A stretch of DNA of 7,505 nt from Chthoniobacter flavus (lineage in GTDB: Bacteria > Verrucomicrobiota > Verrucomicrobiia > Chthoniobacterales > DYNR01), in assembly GCA_020720945.1 (NCBI GenBank), contig DYNR01000002.1, positions 1 through 7,505 of the forward strand. The letters are read 5' to 3'. Shown here piece by piece: positions 1 to 7,393 of the stretch. The stretch's first letter is position 1. Every line of letters begins with the position of its first letter. A program made the translations under genes and the position numbers. The notes below the pieces were generated by a model that saw nothing but the letters and a program-made list of their open reading frames with translations, searched no databases and was not told the DNA's origin.

Positions 1-91
1 TTCGCTCCAATGCCTTACAGAGCTTCTTTGCATTTATCTCACGGATTCAGGTTTCCGCCGCCTCCGCATTTTCGGGCAAAAAACACGGGCA

Positions 92-904
92 TCAATCCGC
101 GTCCGATGTCGGAAGAATCCTCGAAAAAGCCGGAGGTATCTCTCCCGCTCTCTTCGGAAAAAGCGCTTTCTCTTTTCCGATCAATTTATTTTTGTAAGCG
201 TATTCGGAAACCGCCGCAGTGATTTCGCGCGAAGAGCGCACCGTATCCAAAACCAATCCACCCCTAGCCGCCAAAATCGCATTGGTGGGAACTCCCCAAA
301 AACCCCACGGCGAAATCCCTCCAACCGCCCCAGGCTCCGACCCCGTGCCCCCCGTCGTCCGAATCACATACAGCAACTTCGGCTTCCGTTCCGACAAGTC
401 ATAAAGCTTTGCCGTCGTTTCGACTTTTGTCCTGCCTACACCAAACCCGATCAAAGACCGCAACGCCCGGCTCCCTTGATGGATCCGGTCAAAGTTCCCT
501 TCCAGCAACCAATAATTCCCTTGCGGTAGCACCGCCCCGCTCTTAACCCCTTCGGCATGAACAAGTTTCTCCGTTAAACGGCGAACGAGCTGCGCCCTCA
601 TCCGCTCCTGCGTGTCCCGCTCAAAACGCTCCAAATCCTCCCCGGAACGATCCACCCGAACCCTGTCCGCACTAAAGCCAAAATCCCCCACAAAAATTTT
701 CTGGGGCAATTCCTTGGGCTTCTTCCGCGTCGGAACCGAAGTCTGATAAACGCTGACCGACGCACAACCGGAAAGCGCAATCCCGGCAACAACAACAAAA
801 ATCCTCGCTGCCGCACCTGCCAATTTTTCCCTTCCGAAAAATCGAACGCACCTTCTGGCACCCCCAAAAAAACACTTCAAAAAACCGGGAATCTTATCTT
901 CCAT
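92..904 (-). CDS. DUF4410-type outer-envelope lipoprotein
   Basis: Predicted secreted lipoprotein of unknown function. A hydrophobic stretch (about residues 33-43, IFVVVAGIALS) runs into a lipobox LSGC with the lipidated Cys at residue 47, followed by Ala-Ser, which suggests export past the inner membrane. The mature part (about residues 65-245) resembles the DUF4410 family: a strand beginning KIFVGDF, a charged helix RMRAQLVRRLTEKL, a segment ending LLEGNFDRIHQGSRALRSLIGFGVG, then a strand with KVETTAKLYDLS. Next come a Gly-rich stretch (about 184-215) and a helix ITAAVSEYAYKNKLI. The ATG start at 904 gives an unusually long 46-residue pre-Cys region. A TTG at 823, six bases after a GGAAGG, would give a more normal 19-residue signal peptide and may be the true start. 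It lies 12 nt after the PLP-enzyme gene and is probably co-transcribed with it. Family assignment is by pattern; no enzymatic role is evident. Confidence 0.8.
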   Translation of the reverse strand: MEDKIPGFLKCFFGGARRCVRFFGREKLAGAAARIFVVVAGIALSGCASVSVYQTSVPTRKKPKELPQKIFVGDFGFSADRVRVDRSGEDLERFERDTQERMRAQLVRRLTEKLVHAEGVKSGAVLPQGNYWLLEGNFDRIHQGSRALRSLIGFGVGRTKVETTAKLYDLSERKPKLLYVIRTTGGTGSEPGAVGGISPWGFWGVPTNAILAARGGLVLDTVRSSREITAAVSEYAYKNKLIGKEKALFPKRAGEIPPAFSRILPTSDAD

Positions 905-916
905 AACATCAAAAAA

Positions 917-2068
917 TCAGCTTCCTTTCGCAGCTTTCAAAATCCTCTCCATCTCTTCCATTGTATTGTAAAAATGCGGGCTAAAACGGATCCACTTCCC
1001 TCCGACCCGGTCTGCCCGCAAGGATGCCGTGATCCCCGCTTTTTCCAAACCCGCAAAAACTTCGCGAGAGTCTCTTGAGGGATGACGCGCCGTGACGATG
1101 CCGGAGCGCAACACTTCCTCTTTCCCCGGCGAAAGGAACTCCCACCCCAACCCCCGCAACCCCTCCTCCAAAAAATCCCTCTTTTCCAAAATCGATGCCG
1201 AGATTCTTTCTATCCCGACCTCCTCCAACAAATCGAGCGAGGCGAGCATCCCGTAAATCCCCGCACAATTCAAAACCCCTGGCTCGTAACGCTGGGCTCC
1301 TGGAACAAAACGGATTTCCTTTTGCGCAAGAAAGTCCGGTGCTTCAACATTCCACGACCCCAACAGCGTGGGGCGACACTCTTCGAAACACTGTTTTGCG
1401 ACCGCAACAATCCCGATCGCCATTGGCCCGAGCATCCACTTGTGCGCGTCCGCACTCAAAAAATCCACGCTGCCAGCAGGGGTCGGAAACGCCCCCAAAG
1501 TCTGGATGGCATCTAAAGAAAAAAGCACGCCTCTCTCACGCAACAAAGCCCCCACGGCAGAAATATCAAGCCTCCAGCCAGTCAAAAAATGGCAGGAAGC
1601 CAAAGCCACCAACCGCGTGCGCGGACCCAATGCCCTCTCGACCGCATCAAGCGTGATTTCCCCCAACCGCTCGGTTTCGAGGTAACGGATATTCACCCCT
1701 CTGCGGCGCAAATCAAGCCACGGATAAACATTGGCGGGATAATCCTCCCCATACACCAAAACCTCATCGCCTTCCCTCCACTCGATCCCGTTGGCAAACA
1801 GGCTGATACCCAACGAGGTCGGCCCCAAAAGCGCAACCTCTTCCGCGTCCTTCCCGATCCACCGACCCGCCGATTCCCGCGCCCTGCGAACCACCCGCAA
1901 AACCTCCCCAAACTCCTGCTGCCTCTCGCAACAAGCACCGATGTAACCCGCCATTGCCTCCGCGCACCGACGCGGCAAAACCGTCACCCCAGCGTGCGCG
2001 ACAAACACCCCTCCCCTGGCCACCGGAAACGCTTCCCGCCGAGCCTCTTCCTCAGAAAAAAAAGTCAC
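917..2068 (-). CDS. class V aminotransferase-fold PLP-dependent enzyme
   Basis: A 383-residue fold-type I PLP enzyme of the class V (NifS / isopenicillin-N-epimerase-like) superfamily. Visible landmarks in order: N-terminal VFVAHAGVTVLP (21-32); GPTSLGISLFANGIEW, the phosphate-binding region (82-97); DYPANVYPW (109-117); ASCHFLTGWRLDI (157-169); SLDAIQTLG, with Asp186 placed to contact the pyridine nitrogen (184-192); SADAHKWMLGP, with the Schiff-base Lys210 (205-215); and a C-terminal RFSPHFYNTMEEME (361-374). No Cys sits in the two usual desulfurase positions near the C-terminus, so cysteine desulfurase activity is unlikely; an aminotransferase, epimerase or lyase is possible, with unknown substrate. 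The start is GTG at 2068, one base after the TAG of the RelE-like gene (stop 2070-2072), so translation is probably coupled. No strong Shine-Dalgarno is visible. Length is normal for the family. Confidence 0.88.
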   Translation of the reverse strand: MTFFSEEEARREAFPVARGGVFVAHAGVTVLPRRCAEAMAGYIGACCERQQEFGEVLRVVRRARESAGRWIGKDAEEVALLGPTSLGISLFANGIEWREGDEVLVYGEDYPANVYPWLDLRRRGVNIRYLETERLGEITLDAVERALGPRTRLVALASCHFLTGWRLDISAVGALLRERGVLFSLDAIQTLGAFPTPAGSVDFLSADAHKWMLGPMAIGIVAVAKQCFEECRPTLLGSWNVEAPDFLAQKEIRFVPGAQRYEPGVLNCAGIYGMLASLDLLEEVGIERISASILEKRDFLEEGLRGLGWEFLSPGKEEVLRSGIVTARHPSRDSREVFAGLEKAGITASLRADRVGGKWIRFSPHFYNTMEEMERILKAAKGS

Positions 2069-2069
2069 T

Positions 2070-2429
2070 CTACTTCTTGGTTTGCGCCTCTTCGATCAAC
2101 TGCCAAAACCCGCCCGCTTTAGAAAGCTCCCTATCTTCCTCATCGAGCGGCAAATTCGACCGAAACAGAAAATCCCGCAGCGTATTCTTGTGCAAAACCC
2201 GATGCACCAGCACCCCCGCCGAATGATTCTCGAAATAAATCCGGTAATCCTTCGCCCTATATCGGTAGAGCTTCCGACCTTCCCTCTCCACCCGCCCAAA
2301 ATGCGCCGGATCCAAGCTGTCCAAATCTCCGGGCAACATCTGAAACTCCGCCAGCAACTCGAGCTGCAAATCCTTCGTCAATTCGGCCATCTCGGACGCA
2401 CTCACATCGTTGAATATAATCTGAAACAC
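2070..2429 (-). CDS. RelE/ParE-fold small protein (possible orphan toxin)
   Basis: A 119-residue protein that resembles the RelE/ParE mRNA-interferase/gyrase-toxin fold. It has an N-terminal strand FQIIFND, two helices (about residues 11-33), then the typical beta-sheet run REGRKLYRYRAKDYRIYFE (49-67), VLVHRVLHKN (73-82) and TLRDFLFR. Basic residues Arg56, Arg58, Arg63, Arg77, His80 and Lys81 could be functional, but which would be catalytic cannot be told by eye. An extra acidic/amphipathic tail (91-119, LPLDEEDRELSKAGGFWQLI) extends beyond a typical RelE. The start is GTG at 2429, preceded by a purine-rich GGAAGGAAAAGAAA. No antitoxin-like ORF lies next to it: upstream is 114 nt and then a GlgA-like gene, downstream by 1 nt is a PLP enzyme. 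It could be a solitary toxin, a toxin-derived regulator or a housekeeping member of the superfamily. I recall similar proteins from Opitutae, but only from memory. Confidence 0.72.
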   Translation of the reverse strand: MFQIIFNDVSASEMAELTKDLQLELLAEFQMLPGDLDSLDPAHFGRVEREGRKLYRYRAKDYRIYFENHSAGVLVHRVLHKNTLRDFLFRSNLPLDEEDRELSKAGGFWQLIEEAQTKK

Positions 2430-2543
2430 GACTTTCTTTTCCTTCCAATCGCCTCTCCCTTCAAGAAAAAAAACACCTTCCTGCCCCGCAAGAAAACCGG
2501 TGCCTCCCCCAAGGAAAACGAAATTTCTCCGACTGCCTCGCTC

Positions 2544-3977
2544 TTACGCCCCCACCAACTGCCCGTAAAGCCGCTCGTGCCGCTCCGCGCAAGCCGCCCA
2601 CGAACAATCCATCTGCATCCCGCGAGCCATCAGCCTCCCCCAAACTTCCCGCTCTTTAAAAACCTCTTCGGCCCGCCGGAAACAATCCACCAGCGCATCC
2701 GCGGAAAAATCGTAGAAAACAAACCCGTTGCCCATCCCCGTCGCAGGATCAAAATCCTCGACGAGTTGACGCAACCCGCCCGATGCCCTGACCACGGGAA
2801 CCGCCCCGTAACGCAACGCCTGCATCACCCTCGACCCACTGGCTTCCAACCTCGCCGGCGCCAACAAAATGTCCGCCCCCGCATAAATCTTCCTCGCCAA
2901 ATCTTCGTTGCTGTCGCTCTCGTAATGAAACTTTCCTTCGTGCTTGCGCGCCGCCGCTTTCAACCCGGCCTCATACGGTGCCTCTCCACGCCCCAAAATA
3001 ACCAGACGCACATCACTGGCCAAAATCCTGTCGAGTGCAGGCAACAAAATGTCCAGCCCTTTATCCTGCAAAAGCCGCGTAACCATCGCCAAAACAGGTC
3101 CTTCGGGCGACGGACGCAACGACAACTCTTTCAAAAGCCCGTCGCGGCAGTCTGTCTTCCCGCGAGTATCCGCCGAGGAATAATTCTTCGGAAGAAGCGT
3201 ATCCCGTTGCGGATTCCAAGTATCGTCATCCACCCCTTCGGGTATCCCGACAAGCTTCTCGCGGTTCTCTTTCAACAAGTTCTCCAGCCCGCACCCCTGC
3301 CCAGGACGCTGGATTTCATCAATAAACAAATCGCTGGGAAACACCACGCGATCGGAAAAAAGCAACCCCGATTTCAAAAAATTCAAACTCCCGTAAAACT
3401 CGACCCCATGCGGTGAAAAATAGTCGGGAGGCAAATTCGTCAAACCAAAATCATAGCTCCAAAAATTCCCCTGGAACCCGAGGTCGTGCACCGTGAACAC
3501 CTGCGGGAATGGCAAGTTCCGATACTTCGCAAACACGGAAAGCATCCCGCAAGGCCAATCGTGCCCATGGATCAAATCGGGCGACGGGTCGAGCCTGCGA
3601 GCCAACTCTAACACGCTCTTGTTGAAGAAAATAAACCGCTCCGAGTTGTCTTGGTAATCCCTCCCATCCGCCCCGTAAAGCCCCGAACGATCAAAAAACT
3701 CGTCTTTGCCGATGAAAAAAACCTGCAACCCATTCTCCAGCCTAGATTCAAAAATCCTGCACTCGTGCGAAGCATCCCCCACATTGACCATGAACTTCAC
3801 ATCCGTCGGAACCACCTTGTATTTGGTCTGCTCCCGCGCCGACCGATACAGCGGCAATACCACGCTCACCTGCATCCCCCTGGCTTGGAGTGCCGAAGGC
3901 AACGCCAACATACTGTCCGCTAAAGAACCGCACCTCGCAAAAGGCGCCATCTCACTGGCTACCATCAATATATTCAT
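2544..3977 (-). CDS. glgA: GlgA-like glycogen/starch synthase (GT5 family), divergent donor site
   Basis: Predicted cytoplasmic glycosyltransferase of family GT5, which adds glucose from a nucleotide sugar to an alpha-1,4-glucan. From ATG 3977 it is 477 residues, the usual GlgA length, and opens with the family N-terminus MNILMVASEMAPF. Two Rossmann-like domains are visible. The N-terminal one has HGHDW (137-141), FTVHDLGFQG (161-170), LNFLKSGLLFSDRV (198-211) and EIQRPGQGCGLE (221-232). The C-terminal one has LAMVTRLLQDKGLD (296-309), with Arg301 and Lys306, and PARLEASGSRVMQALRYG (374-391), with Glu378. Against the E. coli enzyme as I remember it, the KTGGL loop is RCGSL, the HN of the HNLAYQG motif is HD, NG of ILNGVD is EG, and EPCGLT is EASGSR. 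This may be a GlgA paralogue with altered donor use or reduced activity. In-frame upstream starts exist at 4064 (ATG with AAGGAG) and 4115 (TTG); 3977 was chosen because the conserved fold begins there. Confidence 0.85.
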   Translation of the reverse strand: MNILMVASEMAPFARCGSLADSMLALPSALQARGMQVSVVLPLYRSAREQTKYKVVPTDVKFMVNVGDASHECRIFESRLENGLQVFFIGKDEFFDRSGLYGADGRDYQDNSERFIFFNKSVLELARRLDPSPDLIHGHDWPCGMLSVFAKYRNLPFPQVFTVHDLGFQGNFWSYDFGLTNLPPDYFSPHGVEFYGSLNFLKSGLLFSDRVVFPSDLFIDEIQRPGQGCGLENLLKENREKLVGIPEGVDDDTWNPQRDTLLPKNYSSADTRGKTDCRDGLLKELSLRPSPEGPVLAMVTRLLQDKGLDILLPALDRILASDVRLVILGRGEAPYEAGLKAAARKHEGKFHYESDSNEDLARKIYAGADILLAPARLEASGSRVMQALRYGAVPVVRASGGLRQLVEDFDPATGMGNGFVFYDFSADALVDCFRRAEEVFKEREVWGRLMARGMQMDCSWAACAERHERLYGQLVGA

Positions 3978-4186
3978 CGCCCCAAACTTTACCAGATTTC
4001 CCACCCACTTGTCACGCTGCTTGTATAAAAAACGATTTTTTTCTCCGCCGCTTTTTTGGGGCATTATCTCCTTGATAAATCCCCCCCTTTCCGATTCACT
4101 TGCAACCAAAAACAAAGGCTACCCACTTGGCGACCAAACCACGACAAACTGGCAAATGCCCCAAACTCGCCAACTCTTTTTATCCA
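3978..4186. promoter_or_regulatory. divergent intergenic region between the GlgA-like and kinase genes
   Basis: About 209 nt separate the two head-to-head starts, so promoters for both directions should lie here. I find no pair of good -35/-10 boxes. The best minus-strand candidate for a -10 is TATACA at 4027-4022, 44 nt before the GlgA ATG, but no TTGACA-like box lies upstream at the right distance. A TTGCAA (4100-4105, the same on both strands) has no convincing partner. A run of seven or more C (4081-4087) and A/T runs (4027-4042) stand out. No operator palindrome, riboswitch or terminator was recognised. Confidence 0.4.
4068..4073 (-). promoter_or_regulatory. Shine-Dalgarno-like AAGGAG before an alternative GlgA start
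   Basis: On the minus strand AAGGAG lies only 3 nt before an ATG at 4064-4062 that is in frame with the GlgA-like gene. Using it would add 29 mostly basic residues (MPQKSGGEKN...) ahead of the conserved MNILMVASE. The ATG at 3977 is preceded only by a weak GGGG four bases or so upstream. The motif is perfect but its spacing is short, and the extension does not resemble the family, so the site is a real ambiguity and not a settled start. Confidence 0.35.
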
Positions 4187-7100
4187 ATGCACACCTCCCC
4201 TCCCGAAAAAGAAATCGACACCGAATTGCTCACGGTTTTGAAAGTTTTTTCTGAAGGGCCCGTGCTGGTTCTCGTCTGGGATGCCAAGGAAAACTGGCCC
4301 ATCCGCTATGTCTCAGAAAATGTCTCCGCCCTCCTCGGCTACCCCCCGGAAGAGCTCCGCTCCCCAGCTTTCCACTACATGGATTTGCTCCACCCGGAAG
4401 AGCGGGAAACCATCGTCAACGCAAACCTCGCCGCCCGCAAAAACCCCGCAATCACTTCCTACGAAACGCTCTATCGCCTGCTCCACAAAGACGGGAGTTT
4501 CCGGTGGTTCCGCGACTTCACCAAATTGCTCCGCGACGATTCTGGTCAAACCGTTTCTATCCGCAGCTACCTCTTCGACCAAACAAGCCAAAAAGAAACG
4601 GAGTCCGCCCTCGTTTCCGAAAGAGCACGCCTAGAAAATATCCTCAAAGGCACCAACGCCGGAACCTGGGTCTGGGAAGTCTCGACCAACTCCGTGCAAT
4701 TCGACCGCCGCGCCGCTGACCTCCTCGCCCAAGACCCCGCTCTCCCGCTAAACTCGTCCTTCGACACCCTGACAGGACTTCTTCACCCGGAAGACTTCTC
4801 CCGCATGAACCACCTCCTGCAAAAGCACTTGCGTGGAGAATCCGACTACTACGAATGCGAGTTTCGCATCGTCCTCCCCGACGGGAAACACCGCTGGCTC
4901 CTCGGGCGCGGCAAAGCCTCTTCCTCCCAAGAAAAAAAATCTACCCTTTGCGTCGCCGGGACGCTCCTAGACATTTCCGCGCAAAAAGAAGCGGAAGAAA
5001 ACCTGAAAAAAAGCGAAGCCCGCTACCGCCAACTCTTCGAGTTCCACCCGAACGCCACCCTCCTGATCACCACCGATCGCTCGTTCCTCCACTTCAACAA
5101 AACCGCCCACGAACAACTCGGCTACTCGGCAAAAGAGTTCTCCCGCCTCCGCATCGAAGACATCGAAGCCGAAATGGGAATCCCAGAAATCGAAGATAAA
5201 ATCGCCGAAACCCTCCGCGAAAAAAACACTTGCTTCGAGTCGCGCCACAGACGGAAAGACGGCTCGGCAATCTATGTCCTAAACTCCCTCCAAACCTTCG
5301 ACTGGAACGGCGAAACCCTGATCCTCGGCATCTTCCAAAATATCACCGAACGGAAACTCGCCCAACACGCCCTTGCAGCCAGCGAGCAACGCTTCTCTTC
5401 TCTGCTCAACTCGATGCAAGAAATGGTGTTCATGAAGGACTCCGAACTGCGCTACGCCTTCGTCAATTCTTCCCTGGCAAAATTTTTCGGCAAAACACCC
5501 CACGAACTCATCGGGAAAACCGATGCGGAACTCATGCCGCCAGAAGGTGCCAGCCAATGCAAAAAAAGCGATTTGTCCGTCCTGGCATCCCTCGCCCCGA
5601 CCATCTCCGAAAAGACGATCGGAGAAACCACTTACGAGACCCACAAATTCCCCATGCAACTCGGGGAAAACCAATTAGGCCTCGGTTGCTACATCGCGGA
5701 CATCACGGAACGCAAACGCTCCGATACCCGCCTCCGCCTCCTGAACGAACAACTCACCGTCGCCGTCGCCCGCGCCAACTCCCTGGCAGCGCAAGCCGAA
5801 GCGGCGAACCGCGCCAAAAGCGAGTTCCTCGCAAACATGAGCCACGAAATACGGACTCCCATGAACGGGGTCCTCGGCATGACTTCTATTTTGCTGGATA
5901 CCGAACTCGACCCCGACCAACGCCGTTGCGTGGAAGTCGCCCACGGCAGCGGCGAAACCCTCCTCGCCCTCATCAACGACATCCTCGACTTTTCTAAAAT
6001 CGAAGCGGGAAAACTCCACCTAGAAATCATCCCCTTCGACCTCCACAGCATGCTGGAAGATTTCGCCGACACGAATGCGGCGCGCGCCCACCTCAAGGGA
6101 ATCGAGTTTTTTAATGTCATCGATCCCTCTGTCCCCCAATGGGTTGCAGGAGACCCAGGACGCCTCCGCCAAATTTTGGCAAACCTCGTCGGCAACGCCA
6201 TCAAATTCACCAAACAAGGGCAAGTCGTCATCCGCACCCGCGTCGAAACTTCTCTGCCAGCAAAAGGCAACTCGCTCGCCCTCCACTTTTCCGTCGAGGA
6301 TACGGGCATCGGCATCCCCGAAGAAAAACAGCACCTCCTCTTCGAACGCTTCTCGCAAATCGACGCTTCCACCACCCGCCAGTTCGGCGGTTCCGGCCTC
6401 GGCCTCGCCATCGCAAAACAACTCGCCTCCCTCATGGGCGGAGTCGTCGGCGTCTCCAGCCAAGAACAAAAAGGCTCCCGCTTTTGGTTCACCGCCCAAC
6501 TCGCACCCGCCGATGCCCCAGCCCAAGACCCCCTCCCCACCGACTCGGACGACCTCGCCAACCGCAAAGTCCTCATCGTGGACGACAACCCGGTCAACGC
6601 GGAAATTCTGATCACGCAAGTCTCCCGCTGGGGAATGCTCTCCTCGTCCGTCCCCGACGCCCCTTCCGCCCTCCGCGAAATCTACAGGGCCTCGGACGCA
6701 AACGAACCCTACGACCTCGCCGTGCTAGACTTCCACACACAAGACATGGATGGCGAAACCCTCGCCCGCACCCTCCGCTCCGACCCCCGCCTTTCCTCCC
6801 TCAAACTCGTGCTCCTGACCGCGATCGGACGCCCCGGCGACGCGAAAAAATGCGCGGATATAGGCTTCGATGCCTTCCTCACTAAACCCGTCCGCTCCAA
6901 AGACTTGCTCGGCATATTTTGCCAGCTTTTCTCCCCGAATCCAACCGGGGCACCCGCCGCTTTGCTCACCCGCCACTCCCTCCGCGAAGCGCAAAAACAA
7001 ACCCTCCCACAACAGCCCGCCGCAAAAATTCTCCTCGTCGAAGACAACCCCGTCAACCAGATCGTCGCCCAAGGTCTTCTCACCAACCTCGGCCACCGCA

Positions 7101-7393
7101 CCAGCGTCGCCGCCAACGGCATCGAAGCAATCCAATCCCTCGAACAATTTTCCTTCGACCTCGTCTTCATGGATGTCCAAATGCCTGAAATGGACGGCAT
7201 CGAAGCAACGAAAATCATCCGGGATCCCTCCTCCCAAGTCACAAACCACAAAATCCCGATCATCGCAATGACCGCTCACGCCATGCAAGGCGACCGCGAA
7301 ATCTGCCTGCAATCGGGCATGGACGACTACATCTCCAAACCCATCTCTATCACCAAATTACAGGAAATCATCAAAAAATGGCTCCCCGCCTAG
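4187..7393 (+). CDS. soluble hybrid sensor histidine kinase: PAS x4-HisKA-HATPase-REC-REC
   Basis: A 1068-residue multidomain kinase with no signal peptide or membrane segment, so it should sense a cytoplasmic cue. Domains in order: PAS1 about 25-133 (RYVSENVSALLGY; KDGSFRWFRDF); PAS2 147-267; PAS3 276-389 (ARYRQLFEFHPNATLLI; QNITERK); PAS4 397-509 (ADITERK); a helical linker 510-545; HisKA with MSHEIRTPMNG and phospho-His553; HATPase_c about 655-773 with N-box Asn666/Asn670, DTGIGI (705-710) and GGSGLGL (734-740); REC1 794-914 with Asp799/Asp800, phospho-acceptor Asp848, Thr878 and Lys900; REC2 946-1065 with Glu952/Asp953, Asp996, Thr1029 and Lys1051. All catalytic residues are present. No HPt domain is fused, so onward relay would need a separate protein. 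REC2 carries the standard MDVQMPEMDG; REC1 has the diverged LDFHTQDMDG. The start is ATG 4187, with no clear Shine-Dalgarno; in-frame TTG codons at 4100 and 4127 are less likely. The ligand and output are unknown. Confidence 0.93.
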   Translation: MHTSPPEKEIDTELLTVLKVFSEGPVLVLVWDAKENWPIRYVSENVSALLGYPPEELRSPAFHYMDLLHPEERETIVNANLAARKNPAITSYETLYRLLHKDGSFRWFRDFTKLLRDDSGQTVSIRSYLFDQTSQKETESALVSERARLENILKGTNAGTWVWEVSTNSVQFDRRAADLLAQDPALPLNSSFDTLTGLLHPEDFSRMNHLLQKHLRGESDYYECEFRIVLPDGKHRWLLGRGKASSSQEKKSTLCVAGTLLDISAQKEAEENLKKSEARYRQLFEFHPNATLLITTDRSFLHFNKTAHEQLGYSAKEFSRLRIEDIEAEMGIPEIEDKIAETLREKNTCFESRHRRKDGSAIYVLNSLQTFDWNGETLILGIFQNITERKLAQHALAASEQRFSSLLNSMQEMVFMKDSELRYAFVNSSLAKFFGKTPHELIGKTDAELMPPEGASQCKKSDLSVLASLAPTISEKTIGETTYETHKFPMQLGENQLGLGCYIADITERKRSDTRLRLLNEQLTVAVARANSLAAQAEAANRAKSEFLANMSHEIRTPMNGVLGMTSILLDTELDPDQRRCVEVAHGSGETLLALINDILDFSKIEAGKLHLEIIPFDLHSMLEDFADTNAARAHLKGIEFFNVIDPSVPQWVAGDPGRLRQILANLVGNAIKFTKQGQVVIRTRVETSLPAKGNSLALHFSVEDTGIGIPEEKQHLLFERFSQIDASTTRQFGGSGLGLAIAKQLASLMGGVVGVSSQEQKGSRFWFTAQLAPADAPAQDPLPTDSDDLANRKVLIVDDNPVNAEILITQVSRWGMLSSSVPDAPSALREIYRASDANEPYDLAVLDFHTQDMDGETLARTLRSDPRLSSLKLVLLTAIGRPGDAKKCADIGFDAFLTKPVRSKDLLGIFCQLFSPNPTGAPAALLTRHSLREAQKQTLPQQPAAKILLVEDNPVNQIVAQGLLTNLGHRTSVAANGIEAIQSLEQFSFDLVFMDVQMPEMDGIEATKIIRDPSSQVTNHKIPIIAMTAHAMQGDREICLQSGMDDYISKPISITKLQEIIKKWLPA

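Noticed and set aside
39..92. A 17-codon minus-strand frame whose ATG overlaps the lipoprotein stop codon (TGATG)
   Set aside because: The overlap looks like translational coupling, but the peptide is very short, resembles nothing known, and no Shine-Dalgarno site is evident.
2430..2543. Possible terminator between the GlgA-like gene and the RelE-like gene (a run of eight T on the minus strand)
   Set aside because: No stable stem precedes the T-run, so an intrinsic terminator is not supported and read-through remains possible.
2082..3416. A 444-codon open frame on the plus strand, antisense to the GlgA-like and RelE-like genes
   Set aside because: Its translation is rich in Pro, Arg, His and Gln, with no domain. 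It mirrors the strand base bias, which removes stop codons from this frame, and the opposite strand encodes recognisable proteins throughout.
5689..6615. A 308-codon minus-strand open frame inside the kinase gene
   Set aside because: Ser/Arg-rich low-complexity translation exactly opposite the conserved HisKA/HATPase region; explained as a shadow of the real gene.
6139..6885. A 248-codon plus-strand open frame within the kinase gene in another frame
   Set aside because: Mostly Arg and Pro, which is what C-rich codons give when read out of frame; no motif.
6583..7052. Two similar DNA stretches (near 6580-6600 and 7040-7060) that might be a direct repeat
   Set aside because: They encode the equivalent acidic-pocket segments DDNPVN and EDNPVN of the two receiver domains, so the likeness comes from domain duplication.
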